Source of the DNA: an uncultured Parabacteroides sp.
Lineage (GTDB): Bacteria > Bacteroidota > Bacteroidia > Bacteroidales > Tannerellaceae
Reading direction: 5' to 3'
Length of the DNA: 12,537 nucleotides
NCBI GenBank assembly: GCA_900770835.1
Contig: CAAGLQ010000009.1
Coordinates: 1 to 12,537 of the forward strand
The notes beneath the pieces are model-generated. The model was not told where the DNA came from and searched no databases. It was given only the letters and a program-made list of their open reading frames with translations. This document shows positions 7,379 through 12,537 of the stretch, in pieces. Positions within the stretch are counted from its first letter, which is position 1; the number at the start of each line of letters is the position of its first letter. Position numbers and translations under genes: made by a program.

Positions 7379-8266
7379 ATGAGATGTCTATTCATACTTT
7401 TTTGCATCGGGTTGCTGAGTACACCCCTGCAATCCCAAGTTCGGTTGAAAACCCTCGTGGAAACGGAGCCGCACTTCGACTTCTGCGAGGGTTTCGCTCC
7501 GGATCCTTCAGGGCAATTCCTTTACCTGACTAACACCGTGGGCAATCCCTTGGAAGCCGACGGCAAAGGGTTCATCAGCCGAATTGACTTGGAAGGCAAC
7601 ATCTTGGAGCAGGAATGGCTCAACACAGGGCTTAACGCCCCCAAGGATATTTGCATCCACGGCGATAAGCTCTACATCGCCGACTTGAGCGACGTGGTGG
7701 AAGTCGATATACCGACCGCCAGCATCTCTCACCGCTATACCATCGAAGGGGCGCATCTCAATCACAATGTCTGCGTGGATAGCCAAGGAGCCGTCTATGT
7801 CAGCGAGATGTTTGCAGGGAAGGTCTTTCGCATCCTCAATGGAGAAATCGAATGCTATGTCGAAGGGTTGCACTATACGGCGGGCCTTTTAGCGGAGGAT
7901 GAAGATCTTTATGTCTTGGTATCTGACGGGATGAGAATGCCGAGTGCCGCAGGTGAACGCCCCGAATTGACCGACAGCGGTAAACTAATCAAAGTGGATC
8001 GAGAGCAAAAGGTCACGGTCATTGCCGAAGGGTTGAACCCTTTGGGTAACGGTTTGCGAAAGATCAGCGACAAGGAATTTCTGGTTAGCTGTTGGAGCGG
8101 TATGCTCTATTATGTCCACGCAGATGGCACACACCAGGTATTGCGTGACACCCGTGAGGAGCATATCCCCTGTGGCTTACTACATTGGGATGCCTCTACC
8201 AGCCGACTCTACATGACAACGGACGAACGCAACAAACTATTAATTTTCCAACTGATCAAGGAATAA
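7379..8266 (+). CDS. Exported SMP-30/gluconolactonase-like beta-propeller protein
   Basis: This 295-residue protein has a signal peptide (residues 1-19, likely cleaved before Gln20) and repeated propeller strands such as KLYIADLSD (97-105) and AVYVSEMFAGKVFRI (138-152). Features match the SMP-30/gluconolactonase group: CEGFAPDPSGQFLYLTNT at 36-53, where Glu37 sits at the usual metal-ligand position, and GNGL at 223-226, where Asn224 matches the second ligand. The third ligand is not clear. Members hydrolyse sugar lactones, but many relatives in this superfamily have other or no known activities, so lactonase is a suggestion only. It begins 29 bases after the aldo/keto reductase gene without its own visible promoter and is followed by a terminator, so it is probably the last gene of that operon. 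An oxidoreductase beside a lactonase would fit an aldose-lactone-aldonate sequence. Confidence 0.75.
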   Translation: MRCLFILFCIGLLSTPLQSQVRLKTLVETEPHFDFCEGFAPDPSGQFLYLTNTVGNPLEADGKGFISRIDLEGNILEQEWLNTGLNAPKDICIHGDKLYIADLSDVVEVDIPTASISHRYTIEGAHLNHNVCVDSQGAVYVSEMFAGKVFRILNGEIECYVEGLHYTAGLLAEDEDLYVLVSDGMRMPSAAGERPELTDSGKLIKVDREQKVTVIAEGLNPLGNGLRKISDKEFLVSCWSGMLYYVHADGTHQVLRDTREEHIPCGLLHWDASTSRLYMTTDERNKLLIFQLIKE

Positions 8267-8285
8267 CTCCTTCCTTTATCAACAG

Positions 8286-8323
8286 AGAGGCACCGCTTTT
8301 ACGAACGGTGCCTCTTCTTTTTT
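8286..8323 (+). terminator. Rho-independent terminator of the polyferredoxin/aldo-keto reductase operon
   Basis: AGAGGCACCG (8286-8295) pairs perfectly with CGGTGCCTCT (8306-8315) around a 10-base loop, and a T-rich tract follows to 8323. On the minus strand the hairpin lacks a T-tract, so it mainly serves the plus-strand operon, though it may also slow transcripts arriving from the convergent propeller gene. Confidence 0.9.
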
Positions 8324-8338
8324 CACTCTCTATTCTTA

Positions 8339-9607
8339 TTAGTCTTTCAACTCATAACAGAATAACAAGTCGTGATCACGCTGATACAGTTTGCCATGGG
8401 CAACCGCCAAATGTGTCCACACCATGTGATCCATTGATTCCACCTCCGAACGCTCAGGAATCGCCATGCGGCCAAACTCATGCCAACCCTCCGGCGAAAG
8501 CCCCGCCACCGTGATGGAACCCGTCCGCTCATCAAGTACCAGCATCCGATCGTTCACGCAAAGGATCGCACCACTTCCCGGCTCTTTCACCCGCTCTTTC
8601 CAACGCACCTCGCCTGTCGCCAAGTCTTGGCATACCCAACCCGGCGCACGGGAGCAACCATATACATTACCCGCCTTCAAGATCACGCCACCATGATAGT
8701 TAGACATGGAACGATTCGCATAAAGCGGTTTCGCCTCGAATTGCTCCCCCTGTTTACTTACCTGAAAAGCCGCACAACCGGCACCATATTCAGCCGTGAC
8801 ATAAACAATCCGCTGCTCCGCATCATACACCGGTGTCGGGATAGCAGGCCCCATACCGGTACCGAAAGCACCGCTCCAAAGCACCTTGCCTGTTTCTGCT
8901 TCCACACCAATCACACCCTTCTTCACCTGTTGGATATACTGCCTCACGCCTTCGATCTCAACGACGATAGGCGAACAATAGCCACTCACATCAGGCCATT
9001 CTGTCGTACGCCAAAGCAGGTCGCCTGTCCGCTTATCCAAGGCAATCATCACGCCACCCTCGCCTCCGGGTGTACAGATAACCCGATCACCATCTACAAT
9101 AGGCGATTCGCAATACCCCCAATTCCACTGCGACATAATGTCTCCACCGAAATCCTTACGCATATCCTTCTGCCAAATCAGTTGCCCATCCTTGGCGGAG
9201 AGGCAATGCAACTGACCTCCGCCACGCATTAGATAAAGCCGATTGCCATCCACCGTAATGGAACCCCGAGGGCCATTACCCCTATCCATCACAAACAGCT
9301 CTCCCAAGGCTTGCCGCCATATCAACTCACCCGTGACCGCATTAAGCGCAAATGCGAAGTCCTCTGTGTCCGCTCCTTGGCAATAAAGCACATTTCCTAC
9401 GATTGTCGGTGTCGAATATCCCGCACCAGCCGCACGAAACGTCCACAACAAGCGTGGCTGTCTTGCCTCCCAATTCAGATTCACCCCAGGCATTTCTATA
9501 ATCGCATCCCTGTTCGCACCTCGCCATTGCGGGAAATCTTGTGCTTTCACCATAGGAAGCGCAAACAGCGCTAACCCGCATCCTAACGTCATTACTTTTC
9601 TACGCAT
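8339..9607 (-). CDS. Exported PQQ-type (BamB-like) beta-propeller protein
   Basis: The protein has 422 residues from the ATG at 9607-9605. It starts with a clear signal peptide (MRRK, hydrophobic to Ala22), and the mature form would begin QDFPQWRG, an opening common in secreted PQQ-repeat proteins. At least five propeller motifs of the type A-x-TG-x-x-x-W are visible, ending at Trp97, Trp145, Trp199, Trp244 and Trp336. This indicates a six- to eight-bladed propeller. The longer reading from 9655 adds 16 polar residues before the signal peptide and is less likely. There is no cytochrome domain, and I see no basis for claiming bound PQQ; structural or scaffold roles as in BamB are possible. It converges on the SMP-30-like gene, 72 bases apart, and is divergent from an AraC regulator, which may control it. 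Confidence 0.85.
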   Translation of the reverse strand: MRRKVMTLGCGLALFALPMVKAQDFPQWRGANRDAIIEMPGVNLNWEARQPRLLWTFRAAGAGYSTPTIVGNVLYCQGADTEDFAFALNAVTGELIWRQALGELFVMDRGNGPRGSITVDGNRLYLMRGGGQLHCLSAKDGQLIWQKDMRKDFGGDIMSQWNWGYCESPIVDGDRVICTPGGEGGVMIALDKRTGDLLWRTTEWPDVSGYCSPIVVEIEGVRQYIQQVKKGVIGVEAETGKVLWSGAFGTGMGPAIPTPVYDAEQRIVYVTAEYGAGCAAFQVSKQGEQFEAKPLYANRSMSNYHGGVILKAGNVYGCSRAPGWVCQDLATGEVRWKERVKEPGSGAILCVNDRMLVLDERTGSITVAGLSPEGWHEFGRMAIPERSEVESMDHMVWTHLAVAHGKLYQRDHDLLFCYELKD

Positions 9608-9636
9608 AATCCTTGTATTTGATTGATTTATGTTGG

Positions 9637-9644
9637 CTAAAATA
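9637..9644 (-). promoter_or_regulatory. Weak -7 box of the PQQ-type propeller gene
   Basis: TATTTTAG on the minus strand resembles TAnnTTTG. It would start transcription near 9630, about 23 bases before the chosen ATG and downstream of the alternative start at 9655. No good -33 element is seen. Confidence 0.3.
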
Positions 9645-9729
9645 GCTGACTCCACCCTTCTTCATTTTACTCAGCGGCTCAAAATGACAGATTTGCTTCC
9701 TCAAGCGCTTTACTCCTGAATGAAATGAC

Positions 9730-9737
9730 TACTTTTG
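9730..9737 (+). promoter_or_regulatory. -7 box of the AraC-family gene
   Basis: TACTTTTG matches TAnnTTTG exactly. Transcription would begin near 9744, 14 bases before the ATG at 9758. An in-frame ATG at 9725 lies upstream of this box and would not be in the transcript. CTTTAC at about 9708-9713 is the best but imperfect -33 candidate. Confidence 0.6.
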
Positions 9738-9757
9738 CCCATAGAAAGAAGCATCAC

Positions 9758-10597
9758 ATGGCAGACGATTTCACACTTTACAATTTCGGGAATGTATTTT
9801 TGGCTTACATCCACCAACGGGATTGCCGTTGCACGTTCAACGTCTATGATCACAACTTGGTGTATGTTCGTTCAGGTGAATTGGAGATTAACGACAATGG
9901 GCAATCCACGCACCTTCATGCGGGCGATTGTGTCTTCATCCGCAAAGATGTGCGTATCAAGCTCAACAAGTACTGCCTCGACGATGGTTTGCCTTACCAA
10001 TCCATCGGGTTGGTCTTCTCTCGAGAGTTCCTGCTCAACTATTTCAAACAACTGCCTCCAGAGGAATTGCCACGACACGCACAACGCAGCGAGCAGAACC
10101 TGTTGCTCATGCCTGCCCGTCCGGACATTGAATCGCTGTTTCAATCCATCACCCCTTACTTTGAATCCAAAGAACAACCCGATCAAGCATGGGCAAACCG
10201 TAAACTGCAAGAGGGCTTGCAGGCGTTGCTCAAAACCGACGAGAATGTCTATGCCTCGCTGTTCGATTTCGCCGATCCTTGGAAAATTGACATCCTAAAC
10301 TTCCTCAACAAGCACTACATGTATGACCTTACCTTAGCAGAAATCGCCAACTTCACCGGACGTAGCCTGAGTACATTCAAACGGGATTTCAAAAAAGTCA
10401 GCGATCTAACCCCGGAGAAATGGCTCATCCAACGCCGCTTGCAGGCCGCCGATCGTCTATTGGTAGAAACAGACGAACCGATCAAAGAAATCATGTATCG
10501 GGTGGGATTCAACAACTTCTCCTTCTTCTGCCGAGTGTATCGGCAGCATTATGGCTGCACACCAACCGTCACACGCCAAACCAAACACAGGGAATAA
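9758..10597 (+). CDS. AraC-family transcriptional regulator
   Basis: The protein has 279 residues. Residues 1 to about 110 form a cupin-like sensor region (VYVRSGELEIN and HAGDCVFIRKD are typical strands), followed by a helical linker. The C-terminal part, about 176-270, is a double helix-turn-helix of the AraC/XylS type: LTLAEIANFTGRSLSTFKRDF is the first, and PIKEIMYRVGFNNFSFFCRVYRQHYG the second, followed by TP. The N-terminal domain resembles ExsA-like regulators, which often respond to partner proteins rather than sugars, but the signal here is unknown. I chose the ATG at 9758 because the longer start at 9725 lies upstream of the -7 box. The gene is divergent from the PQQ-type propeller gene across a 150-base region, so that gene and the regulator itself are the first candidate targets. 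It ends 9 bases before the convergent methyltransferase gene. Confidence 0.92.
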   Translation: MADDFTLYNFGNVFLAYIHQRDCRCTFNVYDHNLVYVRSGELEINDNGQSTHLHAGDCVFIRKDVRIKLNKYCLDDGLPYQSIGLVFSREFLLNYFKQLPPEELPRHAQRSEQNLLLMPARPDIESLFQSITPYFESKEQPDQAWANRKLQEGLQALLKTDENVYASLFDFADPWKIDILNFLNKHYMYDLTLAEIANFTGRSLSTFKRDFKKVSDLTPEKWLIQRRLQAADRLLVETDEPIKEIMYRVGFNNFSFFCRVYRQHYGCTPTVTRQTKHRE

Positions 10598-10606
10598 GCG
10601 CACTTA

Positions 10607-11338
10607 CTATTTGACCGTCAGGCGTGCTAAATAATCGAAATGTTCCCCCTCGGCGATCTTTTCGGCTTGAAATCCAGCTTGTGCCGCTTGTAAGCTCAGT
10701 GTGCACAAGTCGATATAAATCCAGTCGAAGGGATCGCCTTTCACCTGCTTATATTGCATCCGAAAATCGACCTCGCCATAATAGTCATCCTCGGGTGCGA
10801 AATCCAAGTTGCCCTCTTCATCCTCAAAGAGGTAACTCAGGTCGCTTGAATCCATCAAGATCTGTCCGCCGGGAGCCAAAAGCTGTTTCATCCGCAGGAA
10901 AAAGGCGGGGAAATTGGCCAACTTCCCCACAATGCCGGAGCCGTTCATCAACAAGAGGATCGTATCAAATTGACCGATAAAACTCCGATCGAACAGATTG
11001 ACGCATCGCGCATCCTTCACCCCTCGCTGACGCATCGCCTCCACGGAGAGCGGAGAGATGTCGATGGCCATGACCGTATGCCCCTGCTCCTGCAAAGCCA
11101 ACGAATGACACCCACTGCCGGCACCCACATCGAGGATGCGACCGTTACAACGTTTCAACGCTACACGCTCGATTTCGGGCATCTGTTCATACGCACGAAA
11201 CAGTTGGGCAACAGGGATCTCATCCTCATCAAACTGCGAGGAGAAAACACGGAGTTTGCTCGCCTTTCCATGGGCGAGATAATCGGCGATAGCGGCTCCC
11301 ATCGGATCCCGATCGGGCGATAAAGTCATTGCACACAT
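10607..11338 (-). CDS. Class I SAM-dependent methyltransferase
   Basis: The protein has 243 residues (or 240 if the ATG at 11329 is used). The SAM-binding motif I LDVGAGSGCHSL lies at 69-80. VMAIDIS at 89-95 places acidic Asp93 at the end of strand two, where it would bind the ribose of SAM. FDTILLLMNG at 124-133 is motif II-like, and LLAPGGQILMD at 153-163 is the following strand and turn. The C-terminal half (about 165-243) has acidic stretches and aromatic residues and probably forms the substrate site. Proteins of this Rossmann type methylate small molecules, RNA or proteins, and nothing here shows which. It is convergent with the AraC gene (9 bases apart) and divergent from cytidine deaminase. 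A one-mismatch -7 box, TAATTTCG, lies on the minus strand at 11380-11373, about 35 bases before the start. Confidence 0.85.
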   Translation of the reverse strand: MCAMTLSPDRDPMGAAIADYLAHGKASKLRVFSSQFDEDEIPVAQLFRAYEQMPEIERVALKRCNGRILDVGAGSGCHSLALQEQGHTVMAIDISPLSVEAMRQRGVKDARCVNLFDRSFIGQFDTILLLMNGSGIVGKLANFPAFFLRMKQLLAPGGQILMDSSDLSYLFEDEEGNLDFAPEDDYYGEVDFRMQYKQVKGDPFDWIYIDLCTLSLQAAQAGFQAEKIAEGEHFDYLARLTVK

Positions 11339-11372
11339 AAGCTTTGCTCTATAATTTGAATCAATCCGGTGG

Positions 11373-11380
11373 CGAAATTA
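11373..11380 (-). promoter_or_regulatory. Candidate -7 box of the methyltransferase gene
   Basis: TAATTTCG differs from TAnnTTTG at one position and predicts a leader of about 27 bases. Confidence 0.35.
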
Positions 11381-11392
11381 CAATAATCTTTT

Positions 11393-11400
11393 TACATTTA
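11393..11400 (+). promoter_or_regulatory. Candidate -7 box of cdd
   Basis: TACATTTA differs from TAnnTTTG only at the last base and predicts a transcription start near 11407, about 20 bases before the ATG. The -33 region is not convincing. Confidence 0.4.
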
Positions 11401-11415
11401 CGGCGTTAATCTAAA

Positions 11416-11421
11416 AAGGAG
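11416..11421 (+). promoter_or_regulatory. Shine-Dalgarno sequence of cdd
   Basis: AAGGAG lies 6 bases before the ATG at 11428, a strong site by Bacteroidota standards, and it fixes the start. Confidence 0.7.
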
Positions 11422-11427
11422 TGTTTT

Positions 11428-11907
11428 ATGAAACAGATGCAGATAGCGACAACCGTAGCCGTTTATTCCTATGACGAATTGGATGATGTGAGCCGTAACT
11501 TGTACCACACAGCCCAAACAGCGGCGCAAAAAGCCTATGCGCCCTACTCCCATTTCCAGGTGGGTGCCGCCCTGTTGCTCGATAATGGCGAGCTGATTTC
11601 CGGCAGCAATCAAGAGAACGCCTCCTATCCCGCCGGTTGTTGCGCCGAACGCACCGCCCTGTTTTATGCCGGCGCACATTACCCCGAAAACGCTGTCTCT
11701 CGCTTAGCCATCGTCGCTTTCAATCCGCAAGGTCAGGTAGAGCAGATCTCCCCTTGCGGCATCTGCCGCCAAGTGTTGTTGGAGACGGAGCAACGGCAAG
11801 GCGCTCCCATCTCCGTATGGCTCTTCGGTCGTGAGGCGGTTTATTGTTTCCCCTCCGCCGCTTCGCTCCTCCCGATGGGGTTTGAGATGCTTCACTCCTT
11901 TTCCTGA
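11428..11907 (+). CDS. cdd: Cytidine deaminase
   Basis: The 159-residue protein converts cytidine and deoxycytidine to uridine and deoxyuridine in pyrimidine salvage in the cytoplasm. The zinc site is complete: Cys72-Ala-Glu74 (CCAERTALF), with Glu74 as proton shuttle, and Cys110 and Cys113 in PCGICRQVL. SGSNQENASYP at 58-68 holds the Asn and Glu that bind the ribose. The small size and three cysteine ligands indicate the tetrameric (T-CDA) form rather than the larger dimeric E. coli type. The N-terminal 25 residues are slightly longer than in B. subtilis Cdd, a common feature of Bacteroidales homologues. It is a single-gene unit divergent from the methyltransferase gene, and its last 16 bases overlap the end of the convergent HTH gene. 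Confidence 0.95.
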   Translation: MKQMQIATTVAVYSYDELDDVSRNLYHTAQTAAQKAYAPYSHFQVGAALLLDNGELISGSNQENASYPAGCCAERTALFYAGAHYPENAVSRLAIVAFNPQGQVEQISPCGICRQVLLETEQRQGAPISVWLFGREAVYCFPSAASLLPMGFEMLHSFS

Positions 11908-12365
11908 ACAAGATGAACGATGAACTGCTGTAGCCAACCCTGTTGAGGCAACTCCTGCCCCGTCACGACACGTTGGCGCAACCGCTGTTTGTATTTAATA
12001 ACAGAGCGAGGCTCAATGCCCAGCAACGCACCCAATTCCAAGTTCTTAACAAAGCCCAAACGGATCAACAAGCAAAGACGGTACTCTGACTGGATAAGAT
12101 GCCCCACCGCATTGCGGAGGCGACACTCAAACTTAGGATAGCGAAGCTCCACATAGAGGTATAACAGTGGCCAATCCTCGTCACGCACGACCGGCAAACG
12201 CCTCATCGACCGCCATTGCGCCAACAGAAGCTCCGCCTTCTCCTGATTCTCATAGGCGACACACCTCATCTGGCTCAACTGCGCCCGGCAAATCTCCAGC
12301 TCCTGCTCCTTAGCCGCTAACTCCCTGTGCAATCGCGCCAACTCATTCTTCTCTACCCGTTCCAT
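11892..12365 (-). CDS. Small coiled-coil/helix-turn-helix protein, putative regulator
   Basis: The protein has 157 residues. Residues 1-50 are charged heptad-like helix (ELARLHRELAAKEQELE) and should form a coiled coil. Residues about 65-135 resemble the C-terminal DNA-binding part of Bacteroidota TPR-containing regulators: RYPKFECRLRN, then SEYRLCLLIRLGF, then the helix-turn-helix LGALLGIEPRSVIKYKQRLRQRV. The TPR sensor and membrane segment that such proteins usually carry are absent, so this is a shortened form. The tail QGWLQQFIVHLVQEKE is unassigned. The start has a good ribosome site at 12381-12375, nine bases before the ATG. It lies 33 bases after the stop of the HlyD-family gene on the same strand, which suggests one operon and a role in controlling that exporter. 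Function is inferred only from similarity of layout. Confidence 0.75.
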   Translation of the reverse strand: MERVEKNELARLHRELAAKEQELEICRAQLSQMRCVAYENQEKAELLLAQWRSMRRLPVVRDEDWPLLYLYVELRYPKFECRLRNAVGHLIQSEYRLCLLIRLGFVKNLELGALLGIEPRSVIKYKQRLRQRVVTGQELPQQGWLQQFIVHLVQEKE

Positions 12366-12374
12366 GCTGATTTT

Positions 12375-12381
12375 CTCCTTT
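12375..12381 (-). promoter_or_regulatory. Shine-Dalgarno sequence of the coiled-coil/HTH gene
   Basis: AAAGGAG on the minus strand lies 9 bases before the ATG at 12365 and supports that start. Confidence 0.6.
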
Positions 12382-12398
12382 ACCTTTTATATATCCAC

Positions 12399-12537
12399 TC
12401 ATTTCCTTTCTCCAATCCGAATCGGCAGCAACCGCTCGATCAACCGACGTTCACGGGTGACGATCTCCACGGTAGCTACCATGCCCTGCCGCAACGGCAA
12501 GGAGTGTCCCTGACGGGTGACACCACCCTGCGGGAAA
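12399..12537 (-). CDS. HlyD-family export adaptor (partial, C-terminal 46 residues)
   Basis: The frame is open from the window edge to a TGA at 12401-12399. The residues LRQGMVATVEIVTRERRLIERLLPIRI match the end of HlyD/AcrA-type membrane-fusion proteins, where a final beta-strand with the GM-x-A-x-VEI motif is followed by a helix. Such proteins link an inner-membrane ABC exporter to an outer-membrane channel. In Bacteroidales this version often belongs to peptide or bacteriocin export clusters. The rest of the gene and any ABC partner lie beyond the window, so the cargo is unknown. Confidence 0.75.
   Translation of the reverse strand, partial: FPQGGVTRQGHSLPLRQGMVATVEIVTRERRLIERLLPIRIGERK

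Noticed and set aside
9725..9757. Upstream ATG start for the AraC gene
   Set aside because: The -7 box at 9730-9737 lies downstream of it, so the codon should not be in the transcript.
11138..11160. Sequence similar to the CGTTACA repeats near 3115-3137
   Set aside because: It lies inside the methyltransferase coding region, shares only short blocks and lacks the palindrome, so it is probably chance.

Overview
The window looks like a piece of a Bacteroidales (Bacteroidota) chromosome. Three things suggest this: near-consensus Bacteroidota -7 boxes (TAnnTTTG) 20-70 bases upstream of several starts, Shine-Dalgarno sequences that are visible at only some genes, and the gene families present (GH2 glycosidase with signal peptide, Dcu transporter, HlyD exporter subunit, coiled-coil/HTH regulator). 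G+C looks close to one half by eye. I cannot name the genus. There are ten complete and two partial protein genes. I see no RNA genes, insertion sequences or CRISPR, and no gene-free stretch longer than about 160 bases.

Layout. (1) 1-1610, minus: the N-terminal 536 residues of an exported GH2 beta-galactosidase-like enzyme, cut by the window edge. (2) 1611-1762: a divergent promoter region. (3) 1763-4308, plus: a Dcu-type C4-dicarboxylate transporter, a palindromic intergenic element, and an acyltransferase-3 membrane protein. (4) 4383-8266, plus: a three-gene set made of a membrane polyferredoxin resembling fused NapH and NapG, an aldo/keto reductase with a Tat lipoprotein-type signal and two C-terminal 4Fe-4S motifs, and an exported SMP-30/gluconolactonase-like propeller. 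It ends in a strong terminator at 8286-8323. (5) 8339-9607, minus: an exported PQQ-type beta-propeller protein, divergent from an AraC-family regulator at 9758-10597. (6) A class I methyltransferase (minus) divergent from cytidine deaminase (plus). (7) 11892-12537, minus: a small coiled-coil/HTH protein downstream of the C-terminus of a HlyD-family export adaptor.

The centre of interest is region 4. The sequence suggests an electron path from the quinol pool through a NapHG-like fusion to a periplasmic, membrane-tethered iron-sulfur aldo/keto reductase, with a lactonase-like propeller beside it. Together with the Dcu transporter upstream (fumarate/succinate exchange), this would fit an anaerobic envelope redox module acting on a sugar or other carbonyl compound. 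The domain assignments are well supported. The pathway, its direction and its substrate are inference.
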